Of a stretch of DNA of 64,000 nucleotides, positions 37,029 to 50,314 are shown piece by piece (within the stretch, counting starts at the first letter, position 1; each line of letters begins with the position of its first letter). Below the pieces are notes generated by a model. That model had not been told where the DNA came from, ran no database searches, and saw only the letters and a program-made list of their open reading frames with translations. The stretch is from the NCBI GenBank assembly GCA_021442155.1, contig CM038222.1, forward strand, positions 55,919,352 to 55,983,351, read 5' to 3'. The translations under genes and the position numbers were made by a program. The stretch comes from Cymbidium sinense (lineage: Eukaryota; Streptophyta; Magnoliopsida; Asparagales; Orchidaceae).

Positions 37029-38335
37029 TGTTGACCTCTTTTTTGGATGAGGTTAATTTGGCATTTAAGAGATCCTAATCTCAAATAGGATTTTCTTAAT
37101 TTAATGTTTAGGACACCTCACCTAGTGTCCTAGGAAATCTTTTTGAGTTTATTCTAGCCTATTTGATATAGGTAGAATCAATCCAAATTTTCAATTTGGA
37201 TTAACTTAAATAAATCAAATTAAAACCAAATGAAAATGAATAAAAGAAAACCCATTTCATTTGAATTTAAATTGATCATTTGAACTCATTTGAAATCATA
37301 CCAAACCCATTTAAGCCAAATCAGTTAAAATGAAATCAAATTTAAAATCAATTCAAATTAAATGGTTTAAATCAAATCATAATGTGATTAATCATCAATT
37401 GCATTATGGTTTTAAAAAAAACTAAATCCAAAGGTAAAATTAAATCCAAATCCTTTGCATCAAAGCATTTGATTGGATTTAAATTCCCAAAGAAAATTCA
37501 AATGAAATTAAATCTAATCTCAAATCCATTTTGAGATTAATTTGGGCATATCATACATTAATCCAAACTAAGATGATAATGCCATATTGCATGGAAATAA
37601 TAAAAGCTAAACAAATTCCCCATGCAAAAAATTCTTTCTTCCCACCTCATGCACTCTAAGACAAAAGCCACCTCTTAAGAGGTAGCTACCTTCAAGTGAA
37701 GATAATGGCTGCCTTCAAGGCCAAGGCAAACCTCCAAAAGCTTGCCTAAAGCTTAGCCAACCAAGGGAAGAAGAGAGAGATAAGAAGGGAAGAAGAAAAT
37801 GAAAAGAAGAAGAAGAGGTAGAATAGTGTTCAACCATGCATGAAAAACTAGCACAGAAGATCCTTCCCTCTGAGATGAAGATTCCATTATGTTCACAAGA
37901 CCAAGGGAGGTTGATCCCCCACCTTGACCAGCCATGCTGCCGTCGATGGTCAGAAAATGGCTTTCAAAAAATTTTCCATAAGGAGTTTTCGGCCAAGCAT
38001 AGAAAATGGGGTAAGAGAGACTATCGCCTCCCTATTTTCATTCCAAATGCATCTCCAAGGAGAGTGATGAAGTTTTCAACCATCACTGGATCTTCTCACC
38101 GCTGGCAAATCGGAATCCGGGTATGTAATTTCCCTCCTCCTATGCATTCAGTTTTGGAGTTTTATGAAGAAAGTTGGATCCTCAAATGGATCCAACCATA
38201 TGGATTGACCCTAATTCGATCCCTAATCATTTTGGGATCAAAATCTTGGTTTTATTCATCGGTGATCGCCGGTGATTGGCAAGAAATCATGGATGGTGTC
38301 CGTGATTCACCGGCAGGCCTCGGGATTTAATCCTG

Positions 38336-38450
38336 ACCGTCCAATCCTTCTCTTAGGATCAGACGGTTCTGATTTAGGCTAATAGATTGAATTAAATGCT
38401 TGAAGGATCACAGGGGTGATCTAGACCATCTGATCCATGATCGGACGGTC
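38336..38450 (+). other. Inverted-repeat pair around gaccgtcc / ggacggtc in R2
   Basis: accgtc (38336-38341) faces gacggt (38362-38367). Then gaccatctgatc (38424-38435) faces gatcggacggtc (38439-38450) across a 3-base loop. A decayed third pair lies near 38525-38551. Similar gatcggacg phrases lie at the same LTR position in F3 (about 36757). Confidence 0.5.
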
Positions 38451-40463
38451 CAGGATAGTCCCGCATTTTCGCCAGCGCATGACATGCATGACACGCGGCC
38501 TGCGGGACTGCAAGATTAGTATGGATCGTCCAATCTTTGATCGAACAGTCTGTAAATGATGCCGCTCATTTCAACTCCATTGCGTGGGTCCCTCCCGCTT
38601 AAAAAATCATTAACTTTAGTTAATTAATGATTTAATTAATTAATTAAAAACCTAAAAATTTTAAAAAAATCATATAAAATCAATGAAAACTCAAAAAATT
38701 ATAAATAAGAGCTCTATGGATTCGTGTTGATGAGAGAAATCCATAGAAATTAAAATACCAAATTTTTATTTGGTAATTTTCCTTTAATTTGGGTTTAATT
38801 GAAAAAAATTACACTCTAATTACCCTCAAATTAATAATCAAATTAATTTGAAACTTGGGGAAAATGAAAGTAAGCATAAAATATACCTTAGCTAATTTTT
38901 TGGGGATTTAATTCCCTGAATTCAAGGGAAATTATAATGTCATGTGTTTAACCTTTAAATTAATTAAATTAATTACCCTTTAATGAAATAATGAAAAAAG
39001 TTTAATCTAATAACCTTAAATTAACATAATAAATATTAATGGATATTAGAATACTAATTAAACCTAATCAAACCTATATAAACCTAATAGATCACTAATT
39101 AACTCAATTAGGTATTTAAAAGAATTAAATAATTCAATTAAATAACCTAAAATTAATTAAATCATAATAAATCAACCAGTTAACCAAAAATTATAAATAA
39201 ACCTTCATTAGAAAGGTATTTTCAGTGAAGAATAAATATAAAATAAAATCCCTTAATGAATCATAATAAATTAGGCCTAATTTAAGTTTTAATAAAATTA
39301 TTAAAACCTTAATTACAGCCTATTTACATTTCTAATCAAGATGAAACTTTAGAGATATAAAATTGGCATGTATCCCCACTTTCCATAATTATCGTAAACC
39401 TAATTGGTCTATAAATTTGCAATTCTTGATTTTCCAAATCTCTAGGTCAATATGAACTAAATAATAATTAAAAAGAATCATTAATTCATTGAATTAACAA
39501 ATATATTGAACTAATCTGAAATAAACATCAGAAATACTTAGGGTAATTCATCAAAACTTTCAAAGTCAAAGAATTTAATCAAATGTCAAAATTTTAAGAA
39601 AATCAATACTTAATGAAATTCAAACATAATTAAACAACTTGAGTTTAGTTTAATGAAACCACTCATCCTTAATATATTTAAGTAATGAATATAAAACTTA
39701 GGTTAATTAAATCAGATTAAGAATAATCTATGAACAAACCTAAGGTATTAATTCATATTAATAAATTTAAACCTTAAACTTACAAATCCATGATTTAATA
39801 TTTTAAGTTAAATTAAATGAAATCAAACTTAAATCAAACTCTTTAAATTAACATAAGCCAAATCAAATGAAATCCATATAACTTAATTCAAAATGAAATA
39901 AATCAAACAAATTAAATCAAATAAAGTAATTTAAACAAATGAAATAACATAAATCAAATCCAAACATAAATAAAATCAAAAGGATTAATTAAAATACAAG
40001 GATTTTAGTTAATTTTGAAAACTTCATTAGATTTGGGATGTTGAATGGAAAGAGCTCCATCCAATAATGGAATCATTCCATTATTCATTCTTGAAAACTT
40101 ATACAACTTTAACCAAATAAAATGAACATAAAATTGGAGATTAAATCATTAAACCATTTGAATTGAAACCAACCAATGCTAAAAGTTAAAACAATTCAAA
40201 CTTCAAACTTCAAACTTAAACTTAAAGGCCTAGCAAAGACTTACCACATAAACCCCACTTCTACACACACTAGATTACTTAGGTCACAGACCCTAGATCT
40301 AGGTTAGATTATTTTATGATTTTCTTTTAATCTCCTATGATATGTTGTGTTGTGCTTCACATGTCTGTGTGGTGTATTACTTTAGACTAGATGTCTAAGC
40401 TTGTTTGTTCATTAGACTGGATGTTAGGGCATTCTTTCTAGACTTAACACTATTTTCTGCAGG

Positions 40464-40588
40464 GGACTGTGTTAAAGGGATTGCTGTAATAAATAAATTA
40501 TAAAATTGCTGTTTGCCCGCACGTGTTGAAAATCCCTTAACATAGTCCATAGGATAGGTGGGCTTAGCAAGAAACTAATGCTAAGCCC
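40464..40588 (+). other. Conserved two-hairpin module, R2 copy
   Basis: Long hairpin: ggactgtgttaaagggatt (40464-40482) with aatcccttaacatagtcc (40531-40548). Short hairpin: gggcttagca (40560-40569) with tgctaagccc (40579-40588), a perfect 10-bp stem. Compared with the other copies, GGACTTA/TAAGTCC has become GGGCTTA/TAAGCCC, a two-sided change. An acceptor-like tattttctgcag precedes (40451-40462). Confidence 0.75.
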
Positions 40589-42292
40589 GTATTTTGTTAA
40601 ATATAAACTGCTTTGTGTGCTGTGTGTATTTTCTAACATCTATTTTGCAGGGTTTAGGATTTCTTTTTTGACTTTTAAATGTAAATTTGAGCTTAGAATT
40701 AGGTTAGGATTTATGGGGTCTAAGATTAGAAGGAGCTGACCCAACCAGGAGATGGTGTGGTGGTCCCTTGTGGAGCTCGATGGATGTCCCTGAACAAGGA
40801 GACTTTCCTAGAAAGAAGACCCATAGATCTGAACTTGTAATTCTAGGTCGGGTTGTATAAGGGCAGAACTCAATCCATTTTTTCTTTTGAAAAAGGTTCT
40901 ATTGCATTGGCCTTTTTCTTATATAATTTAATTTGGCTTGATTTATTTTGGATGCGCAATAAAAATAACATGCTTTTTCTAAGTTTCTTTCTATGCTATA
41001 TTTGTGCTATAATGTATGCCTGAACGTGGGCTCATAGGATAAACTAAATTTTCTACCAACTAAATCAATTGAAACATAAAAATAAATACAACTCATAATC
41101 TTCATATAAAGCCTAGCCATTAAAAGATAAAATATGTAACCCTTAGTGGATGTTTTAATATCATGAATAAATCATATTGTTTCACTCTTGATTAATGAAG
41201 GACTTCCATCCTTGCTAGAGAACATGGGCTTGACCTTTGAGAGCCTATGATGGAAGTTCACCTTCTTCTTTTTTGATTTGGCCCATAACCTTTTTCGAAT
41301 TACATGCACTAGGCATAAATTGCAATCCTATGGCTTAAAATGAATATTGAGTCAAAATTTATTAAAATCTAAAAAATATGGATTAGTTAGGTGCATCTTC
41401 ATACCATACATGATCTTAAGGATTAGGTAGTAAGTCTAGGTTCATAAATTTCTTTCCTAAAACTACAACAACCCAGCCATCTTGCATACATATGACTTAG
41501 CCTCATTATTTTAAAATGCGCTTAGGTGGTGTTAGCTGACAGCCTTCTCCAGGCAGGTTGTAAGTCCAGAAGAGTCAAGGATAGGTTAGTTCCCTTAAGT
41601 GAGGAGAATGACCAATGATTCCCAAGGATAGAACTAGGTCTAGCATCTGACATGTGTTAGAAGCACCTGTAGACTAGGTTATGAAGCATCCTTTTAGGAA
41701 TAAGTGTTCAACCCTATGCATTTCTATAGTCTTGTGCTGCTAGAATCTAAGCCCTAGATTTTTAAGAAAATGATAACTTGAATTTTAAAATTAAATCCAA
41801 AATTTGAAGCCCAATTATAGGATAGTTAAACTATCTACTATGCATCCCAGCATCAATAGGCATTTCCCACTCTTTCCATTTGACTCTTAAAAGTAACTCT
41901 CTCTAATTTGGACCTCTCCCAATTGAATTTTCAAAAGTCATTCCTTTGAAAGCTACCTTAGTAGTCTTAATAATATCTTTAATCGAGTATTCTTAGGAAG
42001 AGACCCTTCCAAGATGTAATTAACTATGTTGCCTTTATAGAACCATGATCGATAAAAAATAGACCCTGTTATACTTTTTCATATAGTTCAGGAGAAAAAT
42101 ACTCTAGTAACGAAAGACCAATTAGCCTTAGGAGTCTTTTATTGAAATGATCGAATCCATTATAGGAGAGCATGTTTATCTTTCAAGATAATATGCTTAT
42201 TCCTTAATGCCGTATTTGGTCATCTAAATAAAATATTCCTAAACTCTATGTGGTGTCATTTCTTTTCTTTATTCTAGAGAAAAGAACCAACA

Positions 42293-42297
42293 CACCT
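42293..42297. repeat. Target-site duplication cacct, right copy (R2 insertion)
   Basis: Matches 37024-37028; F3 continues with ctcagcctaagtggtcag, homologous to the reverse complement of about 13325. Confidence 0.92.
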
Positions 42298-45200
42298 CTC
42301 AGCCTAAGTGGTCAGAAAATTGCTAACCTCACCGGAGGTGATCACTGACACTCGGGATCGATGAGGTAGCTTCGTCTAGTGGAGACGAAGCCCTGTTGAA
42401 GTTCCTAGCTCTTGAGGTTGAGTGGATGAATGGGTGGACCAACTCCTCTTAATCTCCCTTGTGGCTTTGATTGAATTGAGTTCTTCCTTACCGTGGGAAC
42501 TCAATTGAAAGCTTGGGTAGGCTCAAATTGATCCTCTGATGATGAGTGTAGGAGAAATTTGGATGAGATTGCGTGTAGAAGAAGTTTGCTCTTCAATGGA
42601 CCTCCCTTATTTTGCACTATGAAAAATCGAAGAATGGGATTTCTCAATCCTCTCTAGGCAGCTTGGGAAAGCTCTATGAAGGTGGCTAAAGCTTCCTAGG
42701 TTCCAATCGGTCAAGTGTGAATGAAAATTTTAGTGGATCATGGGGAGTATATATCCCCCTATGGCAATCAGATGGTCGAGCATAAGCTTGCCATTTTGAT
42801 CTAACTGACCTCATAGGATGGGTTATTTTGGCTATTAGAGGAGTACACATGGTCAATTTGGCTAGAGGAGTGGAAGGCTAACTCCCATGTGCATCCAATT
42901 GAGCTTTAGGGGGAGTTTGAAATTTTAATTTGGCCATGGGTGGTTGGGTTTGTTCCATGGGCCAAATGGGTTGACCCAAACTCATTGGATTGGGTGCATC
43001 ACTCATCACTAGGTCCCCTTGAGGTTTTAGGAGAGCCTCAGGTGATTGTGATGAGTGCATGACCAAAATACCCAAGGGCTAGGCTAACATTTGTTCTATG
43101 GCCTAGGGGTATAGTGGTCATTTTGCTATTTTTTAATTTGAGTATGTTTGGTACGTTGAGAAAATAGGTTAGGCCAAGTTTCAATGGATTTGAAATCCAT
43201 TTGATAGGGTTTGGCTCATGTTGACCCATTTAGGTCAAAATGGGTCAACTTGGGTCAAGTTGACCAATAGGTTAAATTGGGTCAAACCAATGGTTAGGCC
43301 AAGTTCATATGACCATTTGAAATGTTTTGGTGCCTTTGGTTTTATTCAATTTGGTATAAGTTTTGTTTTGGCTCATATGACTCATTTAGGTCAAATGGGT
43401 CAAGTTGACCAATTTGACCTATTTGGGTTAGGTCAAGAGTAGGTTTAGATTTGGTTAGTCATATGAAGTGGATTGGTATCTTTGTTTCCAATCAATTTGA
43501 GTTAGGTTCAATTTTGGCTCAACATGACCCCTTTAGGTCATGTTGGGTCTAAGGTCAATTGGGCTAGGTTGGGTCTAGTTGGCCAATTGAGGCTTTGGTC
43601 AAGTTCCACAAGTGATTTGGAATGGACTTGATTCATTGGTTTCATTCAATTTGTCTTAGATCAAGTTTTTACATATTTTGATCCTTTAGGTCAAAATGGA
43701 TCAACTTGGGTCAAGTGGGCCAATTGGGTTAGGTTAGGCCCAAAGGTTGACTTGGTCAAGTTCAAACATACGTCATGAGTGAACTTAGATCAATGGTTTC
43801 AATCAATTTGGCCTATAGTAGAATTTGGTCATATTAGGTTAAGTGTTGACTTGGTCAACTCTTGGGTTTGACTTGGTTTGACCCAATTTGATTGATTGAT
43901 CATCCCATGATTGTTGATCATGATGAGAAGAAAATATGAGTTTGGTTCAATCCAATTTGGTTAGGATCAAAAGTTGGCTCATAAGGGTTCTTTAGGTCAC
44001 TTTAGGTCAAGTGAGTCTAAGTGGGTCAAATGGCTTGGTCAAAACTTAATCTTGTATATAGACTTATGGTTGAAATATAAATTCATTTACAAGAGGTTTG
44101 AAGTCAAATAGTTTTGATCCATTTGAAAATCTCATATTCAAAGGAAGAATATGAAGGAGTTTTGGGTTTGATTTTTGATTTAGGTTTTGATTGAATGATT
44201 AAAGTTTGAATTTATATATGAGCTCATGATTGTAGGATTGATTGAACAATGAGAGAAAGTCAAGAGTTTGGCTTGATTTGAATTGATTTTGGCTAAGTTC
44301 AAGATTTTGGCTTGAAAGGCTTAGATTTGATTTTGATTTGATTTGAATTTGATTTTTTGGGAGTGGGTTTTGATTGTTTGAATTTATATTTCATTTATGT
44401 ATGTGAATATAAATGAGAATATAAATTGATCCTGAAAAAATTTCAAGAATTTGAAAGGGTTTAATCATGATTTTGGGTTAAATCCATTAAAGGAAATTTA
44501 AAGGATTTAATAGAATTTTTAATTTGAAATTTAATTTTTGGGTTAGATTTAATTGATGTATATTTATATTTCATTTATATATGAGAACATAAATGGGAAT
44601 AAAAATATATTTTGATAAAATCCCATGAGTTTGAAAAGGTTTGATCAAAGTTTAGGATAAATCCATTAATGAAAAATTAATGGATTTAAGGGAATTTCAT
44701 GCATTTTAAATTTGGAATTTAATTTTTGCCTTTGGTTGAATTGATTTATATTTATATTTCATTTATATATGAGAATATAAATGAGGATATAAATAGGTTT
44801 TGGAAAAATCCCAAGGGTTTGAATAGGTTTGATCAAGATTTGGAGTTGATTTTGGCAAGTCCTTTAATGGAAAATTAAAGGGACATGGAAAAATTTTCAT
44901 GAATTGATTTTGAATTTTAAGTTTGATTTAATGGGTTTGAATTTATATTTCATTTATAAATGTGAATATAAATGAGAATATAAATGAATCATGAGAAAAT
45001 CTCAAAGATTTGAGTAAGTTTAGATCATGATTTTGGCTAAGTCCTTAAGAAAGGGTTAAGGACTTAAAAAATTTTGACTTAGGAATTTTTGATGAATTTT
45101 GATCATGGCTTTCAATCATGGATTTCAATCATGGAATTGATTTAAGTTTGAGAAAATTGAATAGAATTGATTTGGAATTTGACTTGAAGGAAGGGAAGTG

Positions 45201-45413
45201 AGGAATGGTTTAGGCTAAGGGTAAGAGATTTTCCTAATACCCCGAAGGCATAACCTATTCTTATAACTAACTCTTCTAAGTCTTCTAGAGCTAGGGGAGT
45301 GTGTTCACCTAATCAGTAGATATGTCTTAAGACTAAGGAACTCTTAAAGTCTAAGAGAAGTCCTGTGTCTAAGATGGAGGTGCTGAGAGCTCATTCTAAA
45401 ATTGAGGTCAACA
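42298..45413 (-). mobile_element. LTR F3, right part
   Basis: Continues F3 through the putative promoter (42741-42760), the TTGAC array (about 43205-44035) and repeated blocks with tttatatttcatttatatatg (44380-44960), and ends gaggtcaaca at 45413. The total F3 length without R2 is about 8.0 kb. Internal element sequence (aagggcgccc) follows directly. No polypurine tract is visible next to this end on the element-sense strand, which is unusual for a 3' LTR. Confidence 0.8.
42741..42760 (-). promoter_or_regulatory. Putative LTR core promoter (TATA) in F3
   Basis: On the minus strand it reads aggggga-tatatactcccca with a clean TATATA, preceded by atctgattgccat. The phrase is shared with R1 (12881-12900). 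If this is the promoter, U3 is about 2.6 kb and R-U5 about 5 kb, a very long transcribed leader. Confidence 0.4.
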
Positions 45414-48298
45414 AAGGGCGCCCAATAGGTGTGGTGTGACTGACCAGGAACACCACACATATTGATGTTGATCAAAATGATCAACAACACCAAAAGATCA
45501 CAAGCACTAACAAAAATAATCTATCCCTGACCTAAGGAAAAGGGAGAATCCAAAGCATAGTTCAATGTGGCTCTACTTATGTCCAAGACATATGAGAGAG
45601 CGAAGAAATCGACTAAGGGATAGATTGTGAACCTTCCATTAGGGAAGTAGGTTCAAGTCATCTACAAGGAGATGAAAGGTTTTGATTTGATTTGAATCTC
45701 ACTAAGGAGAGATCTCCCCTGGGGGGGAGGATTGAATTTGTTTCAAATTTTTATTAGGTTTAGATTTTTAGAAAGAACCCTATTGGTCTGCAATGGGTTG
45801 TACTGAATAGGAGCTATGGAGTTTAAGACCTAACTCATATTTACCAATCCAAAAGGGTAGTCTACTAAGCATGCATTAGGACTAACCAACAAAGGGATAC
45901 CTTTCGGTATGCAATAGTTGTACTAGGAAAAAAGCATAGTAGACTTACATCCTCCAAAGTAGAGACCAGTTGTTGGGGTAATCTATTGGCAAGGCAACAG
46001 ATTGAACCAGACCTAGGGCTGACTATTGAGTGAATGCCACCGAGAAACTTAGATCAACTAAATGATAGTCAAGGATTTATTTCAGTTTTTAGATTTGTTT
46101 GTTTGTTTATGATGGATCCCTTAGGTTTGCAATGAACTGCACTAAGTAGGGGCCATGGAAGCCTAGACCTAACTCAAATTTACCAATTCAAAGGGAGTAG
46201 TCTACCAACCACAAGGTAGAATTATCCATCCAAGTAGAAATGCCTTTTGGTACACAATGACCAAGTCTTAAGAAGAAAGCACGGTGACTCACATCTTCTA
46301 GAGACAAGAAACCACTGGGGTGATCAGTTGCTTTGGGAAATAAATCAAACCCGACCTAGGGCTGACTATTGAGTGAATGCCACTCGGGGACTTAGATCAA
46401 CTTAAGAATAGTCAAAATAGATTTCATTTTTAAATTTATTTGGATGGATTATGTTGGTTTGCAATGGATCACACTGGGAAGGAGCTTATAGAAGCCTAAA
46501 CCTATCTCAGATTTATTGAACCAAAGGGAGTGGCTTCTCAGCTGATGGGAGAACTATCCAACCAAAGGAGTGCTTTTCGATTCACAATGATCAATTTAAG
46601 GGAAGAAAGCTCGGGGACTCACATCTTCCACTAGAAAAGACCACTGGGGTGATCGGTTGCTTTGGGCAACAAATTGAACCCGACCTAGGATTGCCCGTCA
46701 GTTTGTGATAATCATGCTAGAAAGAATGCATCATAGTCTTACATCTTTCAAAGAGGGATGACTGCCGGGGTGACCTGCTTATAAAAAAATAGATTAAACC
46801 TGACCTAAGGGTGACTATGGAGTGAGTACCCAGGATTTATCTCAACTCGGTAGCAATTCTATAGGGAGTTCTCGACACCTAAAGATAGGATGCCTACTTG
46901 GGAAAAGGGGCCCTTTGGGGGCTTAACTCCTAATCCACAAGCAAGATTTTGTTTATTTATTTTAGTTTGTTTATTTTAATGTGGACCCTGTTAATTTGCG
47001 AGGGATCAAACTGAGAAGGAGCTTATATCAGCTTAGACCTATCTCAGATTTACTGAACCAAGGGAAAATTTGCGCATCCACTGAACAAATTTCCAACCAC
47101 AGGAGTGGTTATTAGGAAAGGGGAAATGTCCAATCTAAAAGTAACCTGGGTAGTGTCTAAATGGGGTTGTAAAGGACTTGATCCAAATAGAGTGCCCACC
47201 GAGGATGGCTAGTAATAAATGGGGTCATAAGGGCTTAATCCAACACCCTGGAAAAGATGACATGGCTAGTCATAAATTCAATTGGTATTCAGTGTCCGAC
47301 TCAAGGAGAAAGCACTGGGATTCACATCTGCCAAGAGTGGTGTACTCACTGGGTGAGTCACTGTAAGCATAGAGAACATCAACCAACCTAAGGTGCCCAT
47401 CGAAAATAAGCCTTGGAAGAAAGCTGGGACTCACATCCTTCTATAGAAATTGATTGGGATAGTCTCCTTCTCGCTTGAGTGCTATCAGACTTAGGGTGAC
47501 TACTGAGTGAATGCATTAGGGGAACTTATATCAGCTCAAAAGTAGTCAGGAGGAAAGGAGCCTCTGGGGAACTTATCCTAAACATCAAAAATACTCAACC
47601 TAGTTAGTGTATGATGGCTAGTTCAAGATGAAAGCATGGGGACTCACATCTTCTTAAATGAAGTCAACCATGAGGTAGCTTGCTGGCTAGGAAGTGAAGC
47701 ATACCATACTAATAAGGTGCTCTTTGGTTTGCAATGATCAAGTTAGGAAGAAAGCTCCATGACTCACATCCTCTAAACAAATGACCATTAGGGTGACATA
47801 CTAGCGAGGTAGCATGTAGACCCGACCTAAAGTAGCTAATGAGTGAGTGTCAGAGGGGGCTTGCTCCCACATCAAAATAGCTCGAGATAAAAGATTTATG
47901 TTTGTTGTTGTGCATGTGTTAAAAAGAATAGGATGCCTCTGGGGGACTCTTACACCTACCTTAAAACATGCCAGCGAATTGCAAAATGATGTCATGGATG
48001 GCAATAAGAATTCCCACTAAGAAAGGATGCCGTTTGGGTTCTCTCACACCTAACTTAGTTATGCTAATTAAAACTGGATGCCTCTCGGGTTCTCTTACAC
48101 CTATTCTAATAGCATCAAGAGATTGTGTTTGTGTTATGAAAGATGGACAGATGCCACTAGGGGACTCTTACTCCTACCCTAAACACGTCACGGTAGATTT
48201 GCAAGACAACCAAAAACACTTTGAAAGAAGAGAAGATTTGATGAATGGAATTATATTTTATTCTTTTTATTAATGATTGTTTTTAAACAAGTTTTACT
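45414..48298 (-). mobile_element. 3'UTR of element Y with ~330-bp tandem repeats
   Basis: Lies between the integrase stop (48299) and the 3' LTR. Units starting ttggtttgcaatggac-like recur near 45783, 46127, 46454 and 46991. Right of 47380 are shorter repeats with the phrase ggatgcctctgggggactctta (about 47930, 48025, 48078, 48150). Short frames on both strands here have no domain and mirror those at 31832-32164. Hypervariable 3'UTR repeats are typical of Tat-lineage elements. The unit count differs from Z (29309-32133). Confidence 0.75.
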
Positions 48299-48715
48299 TC
48301 ATGGGTAATATTTCTTTAAATAAAGCTCATTAATTGGAAGCATCGAGTGTTCACCTTTACAATCAATAAGTTGATAAGATACTCTTTGGTAGGGCTTCTC
48401 TATGACATAGGGGCCTTCCCAAGTGGGTTCAAACTTGCCTCCCATCTTTCGATGGGCAATAATTAGTTTCCTTAGGATTAACACAAGTTCTCCTACTCGG
48501 AAAGACCTAGGGTGAACCAGCTTGTTGTGAGTTTGAATCATTTTGGCCTTGTACAACTCGAGGTTCTGGCATGCCCGTAGGTGACTTTCTTCCAAACCTT
48601 CGAGCTCTTCTAACCACAACTTTGCATTCTGCTCGATAGTGATCTTGTTACCCAATGCTATCCTTAGTGAATGGAGTTGAACTTCTAGAGGAAGAACGGC
48701 TTCAGACCCATACAC
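48299..48715 (-). pseudogene. Integrase C-terminal domain, element Y
   Basis: An open frame of 138 residues starts at YGSEAVLPLEV, the common gypsy integrase motif after the catalytic core. It passes through ESHLRACQNLELYKAKM, RSFRVGELVLILRK and FEPTWEGPYVI (the GPY/F module), and ends LKKYYP then stop. This domain binds DNA nonspecifically during insertion of the cDNA. It is the best-kept part of the element, probably by chance, since the core upstream carries stops. Its end marks the end of pol. Confidence 0.85.
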
Positions 48716-49400
48716 TAAGGAAAATGGGGTAGGCTGAGTTAGAGTTCAGTATGTGGTGTTGTCGGTAGGACCACAAGGCTTCAACCAACTGCTCATTCCA
48801 CTATCATTTATTGTCATCAAGAGTCTTCTTTAGTATCTAGATGAGAGTTTTGTTGAATGCTTCTGCTAATTCATTTGCTCTAGGGTACTATATGGTGGAG
48901 TATCTCTAATCTATACCATGTCAACTAGCGAAGCTATTGATTTGCATGCTTTTGAATGCAGTAACATTATTGGATATAATTCATTGAGGCACCTTGAACC
49001 TATATACAATATGGTTCCTGAAAAACTAAAGCACATGGTGAGCTATGACCTCTCTAAGAGGGATGACTTTTGCCCACTGGGAAAAATAGTCGGTAGCAGA
49101 TAAGATGAATCGATGCCCCTTAGAAGAAAGAGGATCGATCGGACCTACAATGTCGGTACCCTAATACTCAAATAGCTATGAAGCCAAAGTAGGGTGTAGA
49201 ATATTGGGTGGTTGGTGTAGGACCACACTGTGCACCTGACATTGATGGCATCTTCTAGCTACGTCCGTGCAATCTATGATCATAGAAGGCTAGTAATATC
49301 CAGGTCTTTTAAACTTCGACTTCATCTTCAGACCAGATTGTTGCGTTCCACATAGACCTGAATGTACCTCGGTTACAATGCCATGAGCTTCATGTTTGTC
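48716..49400 (-). pseudogene. Integrase zinc-binding region and catalytic core, element Y (broken)
   Basis: Reading the minus strand with frame changes gives GTDIVGPIDPLSSKGHRFIL then ATDYFSQWAKVIPLRE (near 49030-49160), ISNNVTAFKS (near 48955-48985) and AEAFNKTLI (near 48850-48880). These match the D,D,E catalytic core. The first D and the final E remain, but the second D is N (SNN instead of SDN). Several stops interrupt it. The zinc-binding part at 49200-49400 is only faintly visible. Not functional. Confidence 0.78.
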
Positions 49401-49616
49401 TAAACAATGTAACCACATTTAGTTAAAGGACCGGCGGTACAGGGTGCCATCAATGAGAGTATAGAAAATAGCTCTTTATTTCACCTGATGGGCTTAAGAT
49501 TTCTCTTGAGGTAGTTTGCCGGTGTTCAAGTAATCTATGAACGGCTGCCTCCAATCTAGCTCCTTGTTCATTTTGGAAATGATAACCTCCCCTTCAAGAG
49601 AGAGTCTCTCGATGAG

Positions 49617-50140
49617 TTAAACATCAATAAGGGATAAAACTTGCTTATTTTTGACCCTTATTGAAATGGACTCATCTTCCAGACATGCCAATTCTTTGAC
49701 AAGTTTAGCCAAAGCATCTACTACTGCGTTCTCTGCTCGAGGAACCTTGTAGATGGTGACTTCAGGAATTTGGGCCAACAGCTTCATAGTATACTCGTAG
49801 TAATGACGAAGCTTGGGTATGAGGACCTGGTAGAATCCAACAATCTGGTTGATCACCAACTAAGAATCCTCAAAGATGTTGATGCTATTGACATTAATAG
49901 TGATGGTTAACTCCAAATTGGCAATCAAAGCCTCATACTTGGCTTCAATATTGGTGCTTGGGTTGGAAAGATAGTATGAGAATCTCATCACATCGCGGTT
50001 TGGAGTTAGAAGAACTATTCCAACCTATACCTTTCCTGGGAGAATAGATTATAGTGCTTCACCTTTAAGAAAAGAAATAACACCATCAAAATACATCTCC
50101 CATCGGTGGTTGCTGGGCTCCCCTAAGTTCATGATTTATT
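49617..50140 (-). pseudogene. Second (archaeal-type) RNase H domain, element Y
   Basis: Translation gives MYFDGVISF (near 50080-50100), GIVLLTPNRD, NIEAKYEALIANLEL, then INIFEDS followed by a stop in place of Q, then LVINQIVGFYQ and VPRAENAVVDALAKL. The acidic residues expected for RNase H (D in YFDG, E in KYEAL, D in FEDS, D in VDALA) can all be found. A second RNase H after the ordinary one is a hallmark of the Tat/Ogre lineage, which fixes the family. The frame is broken by at least two stops. Confidence 0.78.
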
Positions 50141-50314
50141 CATCAAGGAGATCATCACTAAGTGGAGAATCAACAAGAAGTGGGCGTGCTGTTAAGAAAT
50201 TTGCTAGTACCTGCCTTTTACCGCACAGAGAGGTACACATATGATATCAAACTGTGAGAGTATCATGGACCAATGAGCCAAACATCCAGAAAGTGTTGGT
50301 CGTGTCATTAGGTA

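Larger units (their letters stand above)
37029..42292 (+). mobile_element. Solo LTR R2 (5.26 kb), nested in F3
   Basis: Runs from TGTTGACCTC to AACCAACA, a TG...CA element with TGTTG/CAACA terminal inverted repeats and exact cacct duplications. It is the same LTR family read on the plus strand: hairpin module at 40464-40588, the gggttgtataaggg block near 40853, and the distal block near 41920-42240. It is about 2.5 kb shorter than R1/F2. The TTGAC-array part is missing, so this is a distinct subfamily or an internally deleted LTR. A 164-residue open frame at 37836-38330 has no recognised domain. No internal region is attached. Confidence 0.87.

Noticed and set aside
37836..38330. 164-residue open frame on the plus strand, longest outside the gypsy pol
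   Set aside because: Lies wholly inside solo LTR R2, has no recognisable domain, and the homologous parts of the other LTRs are not open. Probably chance.
47968..48273. Plus-strand frame of 101 residues
   Set aside because: In the repeat-rich 3'UTR of element Y; no domain, and it spans tandem repeat units.
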